Below, piece after piece: positions 13,734 to 21,466 of a DNA stretch of 21,722 bases. The position numbers were made by a program, and so were the translations under genes. The notes below the pieces were generated by a model. That model saw nothing but the letters and a program-made list of their open reading frames with translations, had not been told where the DNA came from and did no database searches. The DNA is from DASRCB01 sp035653295 (lineage in GTDB: Bacteria; Acidobacteriota; Terriglobia; Bryobacterales; Bryobacteraceae): the NCBI GenBank assembly GCA_035653295.1, contig DASRCB010000218.1, forward strand, positions 1-21,722, given 5' to 3'. Positions within the stretch are counted from its first letter, which is position 1; each line of letters begins with the position of its first letter.

Positions 13734-14501
13734 ATGAGGATCGTCATCGACACGGCGGCGCGAACGCTGACCACCGCCGAGGCCGGCGCCGAACAGACGC
13801 ACGGACTCTACACTCCGGGCGCGTTCGATGTCTTGACGCGGGAATGGACGCGGGTCGGCTGGAGCTTGCGTTACTACGCGAACTTCGCCTGGTTCGGGCT
13901 GCCCGTGCTGCAGATGCCGGAAGATCTGATGCGCGTTCAGGAGGTGATTTATCGCCTTCGCCCCGATGTCATCATCGAAACGGGGGTATGGCGTGGAGGC
14001 TCGCTGACGTTTTATGCATCGCTTTGCGAGGCGCTTGGCAACGGCCGGGTGATCGGCATTGACAAGTTCATTCGGCCGGAGGACGAGCGGGCCATCGCGG
14101 CGCACCGTCTGAGCGCGAGAATCCGCGTGATCGAGGGCGACTCGACGTCGCCGGACGTCGTGCAGCGCGTCCGCGAAGGGATCGGCCCCGGGGAGTCCGT
14201 CCTGATAGTCCTCGATTCGGCCCACGACAAGGACCATGTGGATCGCGAGCTGGAATGTTGGTGTCCGCTGGTCACGCCGGGGTCGTATATCGTCGTCGCC
14301 GATGGGGTCATGCGCGATCTCGCCGATGTGCCCGGTGGCGAGCCGCAGTGGATCCACGACAATCCTTATGCTGCTGCCGTGGAATTTGCCGCACGCCACC
14401 CGGAGTTCGTCCACGAGGAGCCGCGCTGGCTGACCGATGAGCCCGGCCTGCCGCGCGCGGCAACCTATTGGCCCGCCGGCTGGCTCAGGCGGGTGCGCTG
14501 A
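13734..14501 (+). CDS. CmcI/cephalosporin hydroxylase-family protein (SAM-methyltransferase fold)
   Basis: The product has 255 residues. The body matches the CmcI/rhamnosyl O-methyltransferase family: an N-terminal helical cap ending RYYANFAWFGLPVLQMPEDLM, then a Rossmann core with IIETGVWRGGS (SAM loop, about 80-90), VIGIDKFI with the acidic β2 end, RVIEGDST, and LIVLDSAHDKDHVDRELE, a metal- or substrate-binding D-x-x-H segment. VTPGSYIVVADG and a C-terminal RWLTD region follow. Despite the hydroxylase name, many members are SAM-dependent O-methyltransferases, often in glycan or antibiotic clusters. No signal peptide. A TACAAT box lies just upstream. The 3' end overlaps the convergent Wzt-type ATPase gene by 17 nt. 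It may modify the polysaccharide exported by that system, which is an inference from position only. Confidence 0.88.
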   Translation: MRIVIDTAARTLTTAEAGAEQTHGLYTPGAFDVLTREWTRVGWSLRYYANFAWFGLPVLQMPEDLMRVQEVIYRLRPDVIIETGVWRGGSLTFYASLCEALGNGRVIGIDKFIRPEDERAIAAHRLSARIRVIEGDSTSPDVVQRVREGIGPGESVLIVLDSAHDKDHVDRELECWCPLVTPGSYIVVADGVMRDLADVPGGEPQWIHDNPYAAAVEFAARHPEFVHEEPRWLTDEPGLPRAATYWPAGWLRRVR

Positions 14502-15789
14502 CGGCGGAAGCCGAAATGCACGGTATGTGCAGCAACCCGTAAACCGGGCCCGCGGGCAGCACGCGCAACGGCGCCGCGTTTTCCACCATGTCGCAGAGGC
14601 GGAAGTCCTCCAGCGTGCCATCGGCGACGGCGGGGGTGAACGTGTACCAGCCGGGGCGCAGTGCGGGCAGGTGGAGATGAAAATCGAGCGTGTGCACGTC
14701 GCCGGGCGCCATGGCGGGCAGCTCCATATCTTCGCGTCGTGTGTTCGTGCCGGAAAGGTCGGAGCCAAATTCGGTGCGCATTTGCACGCCGATAACCGGG
14801 GCCTCGATTGCTTCGCGCGCACGCACGCTGACGCGGGCCACCACGCTGCAGGGCGTCACGGCTTCGCTGAGATCGCGCCCGTACTCATCGACAATCGCGA
14901 TGCCCAGCACTTCCGCGCGCCGGTCGCCGTGGCGATGCGTTCCCTCAGGAAGCGATTCGATCACCTGCGCCGGGCGGAGCGCGCCGGTGGTGGAGCGGAC
15001 TGCGCGGTCATGTTCGTGCTGCCGACGGCGGGAGTCCTTTTCGAGAAGCGCCGCGGTGTAACGCAGTGAGACCTCCCGGGCGTCTCCGATTTCCACCACG
15101 CGCCCGCGCTCCAGCCATATGGCGCGGTGGCCGATGGCGCGCACGTCACCGGTGTCGTGGGTAACGTAGACGATGGTTACACCGCGGGCGCGCATTTCGT
15201 GAATGCGGCGCATGCAGCGCTGGCGAAAGCCGATGTCTCCCACAGCGAGAGCTTCGTCGACGATCAGGATGTCCGGGTCGAGGTGCACAGCCACGGCAAA
15301 GGCCAGGCGGACCACCATGCCGCTGGAATAGGTGCGCACCGGCTGCTCCAGGAAATCGCCGATGGCGGCGAATCGCGCGATGTTGTCGAGCCGACGGTCG
15401 ATGTCCGCGGTGGATAGCCCCAGAATGGCCCCGTTCAGGTACACGTTCTCCCGTCCGCTGAACTCCGGGTTGAATCCGGAACCGAGCTCCAGAAGGGCGG
15501 TGACACGCCCCCGCACGGCCACCTCACCCGATGACGGCTCCATGATCCCGGCCAGAATCTGCAGCAGCGTGCTTTTTCCTGAGCCATTCTCACCGACGAT
15601 GCAGAACGTCTCCCCACGCTCGATGGCGAAACTGACGTCATCGAGCGCGAGGTGCTCGGTGTGGCGTTTGCGAACAGTGAGCAGCTCCTTGAGCCGATCG
15701 CCAGGACGGGGGTAGAGGCGGTACGCCTTGGTGAGGTGATCGGCCTCGATGATGGACGGCACTGCCTCGATTATTGCAAGGCAGCGCAT
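14485..15789 (-). CDS. Wzt-type ABC transporter ATPase with C-terminal carbohydrate-binding domain
   Basis: The product has 434 residues. The nucleotide-binding domain (about 10-245) has Walker A GENGSGKST, a signature with YSSGM, Walker B ILIVDEAL and switch His in YVTHD. The region SFAIERGETFCIVGENGSG and GSGFNPEFSGRENVYLNG are typical of polysaccharide-export ATPases (Wzt/TagH/RfbE class). After about residue 285 a C-terminal β domain follows (VLGIAIVDEYGRDLSEA, EFGSDLSGTNTRRED, ALRPGWYTFTPAVADG), matching the Wzt carbohydrate-binding domain that reads the glycan end before export. The start could also be GTG 15762, which begins closer to IIEADHLTKAY. No membrane permease (Wzm) is adjacent. 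It would act at the inner membrane, powering export of O-antigen-like glycan. It overlaps the CmcI-like gene tail to tail. Confidence 0.9.
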   Translation of the reverse strand: MRCLAIIEAVPSIIEADHLTKAYRLYPRPGDRLKELLTVRKRHTEHLALDDVSFAIERGETFCIVGENGSGKSTLLQILAGIMEPSSGEVAVRGRVTALLELGSGFNPEFSGRENVYLNGAILGLSTADIDRRLDNIARFAAIGDFLEQPVRTYSSGMVVRLAFAVAVHLDPDILIVDEALAVGDIGFRQRCMRRIHEMRARGVTIVYVTHDTGDVRAIGHRAIWLERGRVVEIGDAREVSLRYTAALLEKDSRRRQHEHDRAVRSTTGALRPAQVIESLPEGTHRHGDRRAEVLGIAIVDEYGRDLSEAVTPCSVVARVSVRAREAIEAPVIGVQMRTEFGSDLSGTNTRREDMELPAMAPGDVHTLDFHLHLPALRPGWYTFTPAVADGTLEDFRLCDMVENAAPLRVLPAGPVYGLLHIPCISASAVSAPA

Positions 15790-15836
15790 TCGCGACCGAG
15801 GGTGCGGAGGCGTAGGGACAAACCCTCGAGGGTGGT

Positions 15837-18488
15837 ATGCCGCTTCTGCCGGCCAGCATATGTTGTACCCGTTGCGCGATACCGATCAACAACACGTGCG
15901 AAAAGAGTGAGCACTTGCCTCCTGATAAGCACTTCTCTACAGAAAGGACAAGACCGCTCGACGAATTCTGGACAAAATCGGTCGCGCGGAACAGAAACTG
16001 GATGTCTATTCGAGAACAGAATGTCAAAACTGCGTCCGCTGTACTGGGGCGCAACCGCCGGCCGGCGCCGGGCGGCAGCATGCGGTCAGCGATCTGTCCC
16101 GAGCTCGCCCGATTGGTGAGTGCGATCGAGGAAGGACGCCTCGGCGAGCGTGCTGATGCCGATGCCGCGCCACCAGAGCAGCGTCCAACGCTGCTCGCGG
16201 CGAACCGGATCGTGGACGCTCTTACGAGACCTCTTAACACCGTCGCCGCGCGGGCCGCCGAGCTTGGCAACGGCGTAGTCCCGGAAGCGATTGTCGATGC
16301 ATGGCCAGGAGATCTCAACGGGGTCCGAAACGCGGTGAACGCCTGCATCGAACAGTGCGGGGCCATCGTTGCCGAAACCGGGCGCATGTGGGAGGAGCAG
16401 AATCGCGGTGAGATCGACGCAGCCATGCCAGTCGACCGGTTTCCGGGCGCCTGGCGGACCATGTCCCGGCAGATGAACGAGATGGTGGCCGGCCATGTGT
16501 CCGTAAAACGCAAGGCGATGGCGTGCGTGGATGAGTTCTCGAAGGGCAACTTCGAGGCGCCGCTGGAGCAGTTTCAGGGCAAGCGCGCCTTCATCAACGA
16601 GAGCATCGAGCGTCTGCGCACCAACCTCAAGCGGCTCATCCAGGAGATGGAACACATGGCGGATGAGCATAACAAGGGCGACATTGATGTGTTCATCCCC
16701 GCGGAACGCTTTGAGGGCTCCTTCCGGGCTGTGGCCCAGGGCATCAACGACATGGTTACGGGGCACATCGCGGTGAAAAAGAAGGCCATGGCGTGCGTGG
16801 ACGAGTTTTCGAAGGGCAACTTCGACGCGTCTTTGGAGCAGTTCCCCGGCAAAAAGGCCTTCATCAACGACACGATTGAGCGCCTGCGGGCCAACGTCAA
16901 ACGGTTCATCGAAGAGATGAACCGCATGTCCGACGAGCACAACAAAGGCGACATCGATGTGGCGATTCCCGCGGACGTTTTCCAGGGAGCGTTCCGGACC
17001 ATGGCCCGCGGTGTGAACGAGATGGTTGCCGGCCACATTCAGGTGAAGAAAAAAGCCATGGCCTGCATTGCCGAATTTGGCCGGGGGAACTTCGAAGCGC
17101 CCCTGGAGCGGTTCCCAGGCAAGAAGGCGTTCATCAATGAGACCATCGAAACCGTAAGAGCCAACCTCACGTCGCTGATCGCCGACATGGACGTGCTGGC
17201 GGGGGCGGCCCGGGATGGCAAGCTCGCCACGCGAGCCGACGCGGCGAAGCACGGCGGCGACTTCCGGCGTATCGTCGATGGAGTCAATCAGACGCTGGAT
17301 GCGGTCATCGGTCCTCTGAACGTTTCGGCTGATTACGTAGACCGCATCTCCAAAGGAGATATTCCTCCCAAGATCACGGATAACTACAACGGCGACTTCA
17401 ACACTATCAAGCAGAACCTGAACATCCTCATCGAGGCGATGGACAACATCGCTTCCGCGGCGGAACAGATTGCGAAGGGCGATCTGACCGTTCACCTGCG
17501 CGAGCGCTCTCCTCAGGACAAGCTGATGCAGGCGCTCACGGCGATGGTCGCGAGTCTGACGAAAGTGGTGCTGGAGATCAAAACCGTCGCGAACGAGGTC
17601 TCCAACGGGAGCCAGTCGATGAGTTCCGCCAGCAGCGAGCTCTCGCAGGGCGCCAACACGCAGGCAGCCTCAGCCGAGGAAGCCTCATCCTCCATGGAGG
17701 AAATGGTCTCCAACATCCGGCAAAATGCCGACAACGCTCTGCAGACGGAGAAGATCGCGACGCGTTCGGCGGAAGATGCCAAAGAAGGGGGCCGTTCGGT
17801 CGCCGACGCCGTCAACGCGATGAAGGAGATCGCCAACAAGATCTCCATCATCGAGGAGATCGCGCGGCAGACCAACATGCTTGCGCTCAACGCCGCAATC
17901 GAGGCAGCACGCGCCGGCGAACACGGAAAAGGGTTCGCCGTGGTCGCAGCCGAAGTCAGAAAGCTCGCCGAACGAAGCCAGAAGGCCGCGGGCGAGATCA
18001 ACCAGCTCTCGGCTTCCACCGTCAAGGTCGCCGAGAAGGCTGGGGAGATGCTGGAGAAGCTGGTGCCGAATATCCAGAAGACCGCCGACCTCGTAAAGGA
18101 GATCAGCGCCGCAAGCAATGAGCAAAACACCGGCGCCGAGCAGATCAATACCGCGCTGCAGCAGCTGCAGATCGTCATCCAGCAGAATGCGTCCGCCGCG
18201 GAGGAGATGGCCTCCACCAGCGAAGAGCTCTCCGGTCAGGCGGAGGGCCTTACCGCGACCATTAACTTCTTCGATGTCGGCGACAACTCCGCTCAGAACC
18301 GCGTGGGCAGATTCGCCGCCGAGAAAAAGACCGCGCAGCGGCCGACCGCGAAAGCGGAGTCCAGGCCCAACGGAGCTCACGGCGCGGCGGCTCCGGCGGG
18401 CGCCAAGAAGAACGGCAAAGGTGGGGGATTCGCGCTGAGTCTCGCATCGCGTCACGACAAGCTGGACGAGGATTTCGAGAGATACTGA
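15837..18488 (+). CDS. Soluble poly-HAMP methyl-accepting chemotaxis protein
   Basis: From ATG 15837 the product has 883 residues; no transmembrane helix is visible, so the receptor is cytoplasmic. After an uncertain N-terminus it has a chain of HAMP-like units from about residue 88 to 545, including three tandem 90-residue modules (186-455). Each module pairs a NKGDID-type and a KGNF-type unit. The signalling coiled coil follows, with the highly conserved tip IARQTNMLALNAAIEAAR (about 675-695) and GFAVVAAEVRKLAERS. The C-terminus carries a low-complexity linker and the tail DEDFERY, seen in other soluble receptors. It would activate CheA through CheW; the input signal is unknown. GAGG (15827-15830) 6 nt before ATG 15837 supports this start, but ATG 16002 and ATG 16080 are also possible, and the first 80 codons have less G/C in third positions than the rest. 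Confidence 0.93.
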   Translation: MPLLPASICCTRCAIPINNTCEKSEHLPPDKHFSTERTRPLDEFWTKSVARNRNWMSIREQNVKTASAVLGRNRRPAPGGSMRSAICPELARLVSAIEEGRLGERADADAAPPEQRPTLLAANRIVDALTRPLNTVAARAAELGNGVVPEAIVDAWPGDLNGVRNAVNACIEQCGAIVAETGRMWEEQNRGEIDAAMPVDRFPGAWRTMSRQMNEMVAGHVSVKRKAMACVDEFSKGNFEAPLEQFQGKRAFINESIERLRTNLKRLIQEMEHMADEHNKGDIDVFIPAERFEGSFRAVAQGINDMVTGHIAVKKKAMACVDEFSKGNFDASLEQFPGKKAFINDTIERLRANVKRFIEEMNRMSDEHNKGDIDVAIPADVFQGAFRTMARGVNEMVAGHIQVKKKAMACIAEFGRGNFEAPLERFPGKKAFINETIETVRANLTSLIADMDVLAGAARDGKLATRADAAKHGGDFRRIVDGVNQTLDAVIGPLNVSADYVDRISKGDIPPKITDNYNGDFNTIKQNLNILIEAMDNIASAAEQIAKGDLTVHLRERSPQDKLMQALTAMVASLTKVVLEIKTVANEVSNGSQSMSSASSELSQGANTQAASAEEASSSMEEMVSNIRQNADNALQTEKIATRSAEDAKEGGRSVADAVNAMKEIANKISIIEEIARQTNMLALNAAIEAARAGEHGKGFAVVAAEVRKLAERSQKAAGEINQLSASTVKVAEKAGEMLEKLVPNIQKTADLVKEISAASNEQNTGAEQINTALQQLQIVIQQNASAAEEMASTSEELSGQAEGLTATINFFDVGDNSAQNRVGRFAAEKKTAQRPTAKAESRPNGAHGAAAPAGAKKNGKGGGFALSLASRHDKLDEDFERY
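16392..17201 (+). repeat. Three tandem 270-nt coding repeats (HAMP modules) in the receptor gene
   Basis: Units 16392-16661, 16662-16931 and 16932-17201 keep an exact 270-nt register. The same protein words recur in each: GDID or GEID, GHIAVKKKAMACVDEF-type, GNF, FPGKKAFIN and IERLR. Long stretches are also similar at DNA level, for example around the recurring GCCATGGCGTGC, so the array arose by in-frame duplication. Each unit carries one Cys in the word AMAC. Confidence 0.85.
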
Positions 18489-18500
18489 TCCGCGCTGGAC

Positions 18501-18527
18501 GGGCTTCGCGCTCTGCGCGCGAGGCCC
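18501..18527 (+). promoter_or_regulatory. Strong hairpin between the receptor gene and cheW
   Basis: GGGCTTCGCGC (18501-18511) and GCGCGAGGCCC (18517-18527) form an 11-bp stem with a single G-U pair and a 5-nt loop. No U-tract follows. It ends 5 nt before the cheW ribosome binding site (GGAGG, 18533-18537). It may stabilise the receptor mRNA end, act as a partial terminator, or affect cheW translation, so as to set a receptor-to-CheW ratio. Confidence 0.55.
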
Positions 18528-18542
18528 GGCCTGGAGGCAAAT

Positions 18543-19037
18543 ATGAGCGTAGATGCAATCACCGAGACGAGACAATATCTCACCTTCAAGCTGGACAACG
18601 AGGTCTTCGCACTGGACGTGGCGACGGTCCGCGAGGTCCTCGATTTCACCAACGTGACCCGCGTTCCCAGGACTCCGGAGTTCATGCGCGGCGTTATCAA
18701 TCTGCGCGGCAGCGTGGTCCCGGTCGTAGACCTGCGCCTCGCCTTCGGGATGTCGGGGACGGAGAAAACCGTGAACACCTGCATCATTGTGATGGAGGTG
18801 CGGCTGGAGGGCGAGACGACCGTAATCGGCGCCCTGGCCGACTCCGTCGAGGAAGTCATTGATCTGGAGCCCGATCAGATCGAGCCAGCCCCGCGCATTG
18901 GCACGTCCATTCGCACCGACTTCATCCGCGGCATGGGCAAACGGGAGTCCGGGTTCCTGATGATCCTCGACATCGATCGCGTATTCTCGGCCGACCAGTT
19001 GCTCGAGCTGAGAGGTTCGGCCCCGGTCGCGGCGTGA
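18543..19037 (+). CDS. cheW: CheW coupling protein
   Basis: The product has 164 residues, normal for CheW, the adaptor that links chemoreceptors to the kinase CheA. Family words are present in order: QYLTFKLDNEVFALDVATVREVL at the start of subdomain 1, RVPRTPEFMRGVINLRGSVVPVVDLR across the receptor-binding loop and core, CIIVMEV, IGALADSVEEVIDL, and a C-terminal strand LMILDIDRVF. It is soluble and works at the receptor array. GGAGG (18533-18537) lies 5 nt before the ATG, which fixes the start. The last bases GTGA (19034-19037) are shared with the GTG of cheR. It is separated from the receptor gene by a strong hairpin. Confidence 0.97.
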   Translation: MSVDAITETRQYLTFKLDNEVFALDVATVREVLDFTNVTRVPRTPEFMRGVINLRGSVVPVVDLRLAFGMSGTEKTVNTCIIVMEVRLEGETTVIGALADSVEEVIDLEPDQIEPAPRIGTSIRTDFIRGMGKRESGFLMILDIDRVFSADQLLELRGSAPVAA

Positions 19038-19918
19038 AGCCGCAGACGCCAACCTGCAGCAGACCCGGCATGGCGCGTGCCGTCGATACCATCTCGGAGC
19101 GCGATTTCCGCAGACTGACCCAGCTGATCGGTTCAGAGTGCGGCATCGCGCTCGCACCCGCCAAGAGGATTACGCTCGAGAGCCGGCTGCGAAAGCGCGT
19201 GCGGGTGCTTGGGCTGCCATCGCTTACGGCTTACTGCGACTACATTCACACCGACAAGGGCCGGGAAAGAGAGTGGCCGGGATTCATCGACGCGATCACC
19301 ACGCACAAAACCGACTTCTTTCGCGAGCCCTCGCATTTCGAATACCTGGTTGCGCAGGTGATTCCCGAACTGGCCCGTGGCGGCGCCGGAGTGCACCGGC
19401 CTGTGCTCATCTGGAGCGCGGCGTGTTCCACGGGTGAGGAGCCCTGGACGGTGGCGATGGTCCTGAGCCACGCGGTCAGCGGCGATCACGGCTGCCGGTT
19501 CCGAATCTGGGCAACGGATATTTCCATTCCCGTGCTGGAGACGGCGCGGCGGGCGGTATACCGCGAGAGCGTGATCGATCCTGTTCCCGAGGCTTTTCGC
19601 CGCCGCTACCTGCTGCGCAGCCGGAATCGCCACGCGGGCGTCGTCCGGATCGCGCCGGAGATCCGTGCGCTGGTTGAATTCCGGCAGCTTAATCTCATGG
19701 ACGAGGATTACGGGTTCGCCGAGCCGCTGGATATCGTGTTCTGCCGCAATGTGATGATTTACTTCGAACGCAGGATCCAGGAGCGCGTGCTGAACCGAAT
19801 CGCGATGAACCTGCGCCGCGGCGGATTTCTACTGATGGGCCACTCGGAATCCCTGAATGGTCTCGATCTGCCGCTGATTCAGGTAGCCCCGGCCGTATAC
19901 CGGAGAGCCAATGGCTGA
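19034..19918 (+). CDS. cheR: CheR chemoreceptor methyltransferase
   Basis: The product has 294 residues. An N-terminal helical domain (about 15-90, with DFRRLTQLIGSECGIAL and RLRKRVRVLG) precedes the SAM-binding domain. That domain has ITTHKTDFFREPSHFEYL, the SAM loop SAACSTGEEPWTVAM (motif I), IWATDIS, VEFRQLNLMDEDYGF, DIVFCRNVMIYF (active-site N-x-x-I-Y) and GGFLLMGHSESL. CheR transfers methyl groups from SAM to glutamates of the receptor, raising kinase activity. The GTG start shares GTGA with the cheW stop, implying coupled translation; an ATG at 19070 is an alternative, but neither has a strong ribosome binding site. The 3' end overlaps cheD by 8 nt. Confidence 0.97.
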   Translation: MKPQTPTCSRPGMARAVDTISERDFRRLTQLIGSECGIALAPAKRITLESRLRKRVRVLGLPSLTAYCDYIHTDKGREREWPGFIDAITTHKTDFFREPSHFEYLVAQVIPELARGGAGVHRPVLIWSAACSTGEEPWTVAMVLSHAVSGDHGCRFRIWATDISIPVLETARRAVYRESVIDPVPEAFRRRYLLRSRNRHAGVVRIAPEIRALVEFRQLNLMDEDYGFAEPLDIVFCRNVMIYFERRIQERVLNRIAMNLRRGGFLLMGHSESLNGLDLPLIQVAPAVYRRANG

Positions 19919-20417
19919 CGACAGCGGCGAAACCGTATTCCTTCATCCGGGTGAGCTCTTTAGCGGCCGAATGCCTACGCGGGTCAAGACCATCCTCGGA
20001 TCGTGCGTGGCAATCACCGTCCGCGACCGGAGGCTCGGACTGGCCGCCATGGCGCACTGCCTTCTGCCGGAGGCCGGCGTCGATGCGGACACGCTCCCCG
20101 CACCGGAGGCATTCCGGTTTGTCGACACGACGATCGATCTGCTGCTGCGCGCATTTTCCCGGCAAGGCGCCCGGTTCGGTGATCTCGAGATCAAGCTCTT
20201 CGGAGGAGCCGATGCTCTGAACCTCGACCCTCAGTGCCCGTTCGGGGTGGGCGGCCGGAATGTCGAGGCCGCGCTCGACGCACTGGCCGCCCGTGGACTC
20301 GCTCCCAAAGCCAGTGGCGTCGGAGGCACGCGGGGCCGCGCCATCGAGTTTGACACGGGAACGGGCGAGGTCCTCGTCCGCCTGCTGCCCCGCGAATCCC
20401 GTGAGGAATTCCGGTGA
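19911..20417 (+). CDS. cheD: CheD receptor glutamine deamidase
   Basis: The product has 168 residues. It has the CheD signature TILGSCVAITVRDRRLG followed by LAAMAHCLLP, which supply the catalytic Cys (C32) and His (H49). The LEIKLFGGADAL segment and FGVGGRNVEAALDAL follow, both typical, and then the C-terminal strand ending GEVLVRLLPR. CheD deamidates receptor glutamines to glutamates and in some species is bound by CheC; no CheC is in the window. It overlaps cheR by 8 nt (ATG inside the last codons of cheR) and shares GTGA with cheB, so all three receptor-modifying enzymes are translated from one block. Confidence 0.96.
   Translation: MADDSGETVFLHPGELFSGRMPTRVKTILGSCVAITVRDRRLGLAAMAHCLLPEAGVDADTLPAPEAFRFVDTTIDLLLRAFSRQGARFGDLEIKLFGGADALNLDPQCPFGVGGRNVEAALDALAARGLAPKASGVGGTRGRAIEFDTGTGEVLVRLLPRESREEFR
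20403..20407 (+). promoter_or_regulatory. Ribosome binding site fixing the GTG start of cheB
   Basis: GAGGA lies 6 nt before the GTG at 20414-20416, inside the last codons of cheD. It supports GTG as the true start and independent loading of ribosomes besides coupling. Confidence 0.6.
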
Positions 20418-21466
20418 CACCAATCCGCGTGCTCATCGTTGACGATTCGGCGCTGGTTCGACAGACGCTCAGCGACGTTCTGCGCTCCGACCCGGAAATC
20501 GAGATCATGGCTACCGCCGGAGACCCGTTTATCGCCGCGGAGCGGATTCGCGAACGGGTCCCGGACGTGATCCTGCTGGACGTGGAGATGCCGCGAATGG
20601 ATGGCATCACGTTCCTGCAGACGATCATGAGCCAGCATCCCATTCCCGTGGTGATCTGCTCGTCCCTGTCCGAGCGGGGGTCCGAGACAGCGTTACGGGC
20701 TCTGGAATACGGGGCCGTCGATATCGTTACGAAACCAAAGCTGGCAACCCATCAGTTTCTTCGTGAGTCGCGGCAAATGCTGTGCGATGTCGTCAGGGCG
20801 GCCAGCACTGCGCGGATGCGGGTCATTCAGCAGGTCGGGCCGGCCCTGACCGCCGATGCCGTGCTCTCGCCGGCATCCTGCTCGGCGATGGCGCGCACGA
20901 CGGAGAAGGTGGTACTGATCGGAGCTTCTACTGGCGGAACCGAAGCGTTGCGCGTTCTCCTCCAGGCGATGCCCGCGGATGCCCCGGGAACCGTCATCGT
21001 CCAGCACATGCCGGAGAAGTTCACGACGGCATTCGCGGCGCGCCTCGATGGCCTCTGTGCGGTGAACGTCAGAGAGGCGGAGAACGGAGACACCGTGCTC
21101 CGCGGCCACGCGCTGATCGCCGCCGGCAATCGCCACCTGCTGCTGAAGCGGAGCGGGGCCCGCTATTTGGTCGAGGTTCGGGATGGCCCGCCGGTGCGCC
21201 GGCATCGTCCCTCCGTAGACGTGCTGTTCCGCTCCGGGGCGCGATATGCCGGCCGCAACGCGGTTGGAGTTCTGATGACAGGCATGGGGGACGATGGGGC
21301 GCGCGGACTGCTCGAACTAAAGCAGGCTGGCGCGTACACCATAGCGCAGGACGAGGCCACCTGCGTGGTCTTTGGAATGCCCAGGGAGGCCATCCGGCTG
21401 GGCGCCGCGGCGCGTGTGCTGCCCCTGCCGGCGATTGCCGCCGCCATGCTGGAGGCGTGTGAGTGA
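20414..21466 (+). CDS. cheB: CheB receptor methylesterase/deamidase
   Basis: The product has 350 residues, the usual size. The receiver domain (1-125) has the acidic pocket D10/D11, phospho-acceptor D56 in VILLDVEMPRMDG, the switch Ser/Thr region CSSLSERGS, and K108 in IVTKPK. After a linker the CheB esterase domain (about 165-350) has the catalytic triad segments LIGASTGGTEAL (Ser), VQHMPEKFT (His) and MTGMGDDGARGL (Asp). It removes methyl groups from receptor glutamates when phosphorylated by CheA. The GTG start is supported by GAGGA 6 nt upstream and by the GTGA overlap with cheD. It ends in another GTGA shared with the STAS gene. Confidence 0.97.
   Translation: MTPIRVLIVDDSALVRQTLSDVLRSDPEIEIMATAGDPFIAAERIRERVPDVILLDVEMPRMDGITFLQTIMSQHPIPVVICSSLSERGSETALRALEYGAVDIVTKPKLATHQFLRESRQMLCDVVRAASTARMRVIQQVGPALTADAVLSPASCSAMARTTEKVVLIGASTGGTEALRVLLQAMPADAPGTVIVQHMPEKFTTAFAARLDGLCAVNVREAENGDTVLRGHALIAAGNRHLLLKRSGARYLVEVRDGPPVRRHRPSVDVLFRSGARYAGRNAVGVLMTGMGDDGARGLLELKQAGAYTIAQDEATCVVFGMPREAIRLGAAARVLPLPAIAAAMLEACE

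Noticed and set aside
13719..14822. A 367-codon minus-strand open frame
   Set aside because: Antisense to the CmcI-like gene and out of frame with the Wzt-type ATPase.
16392..17201. Repeat array considered as CRISPR or mobile repeat
   Set aside because: The units are contiguous, 270 nt long and in frame, with no spacers; they are protein-domain duplications.
16086..17495. A 469-codon minus-strand open frame
   Set aside because: Antisense to the HAMP repeats; it shows the same 270-nt periodicity as the real gene and no domain of its own.
17685..19157. A 490-codon minus-strand open frame
   Set aside because: Antisense to the receptor signalling domain, cheW and the start of cheR, all of which are certain.
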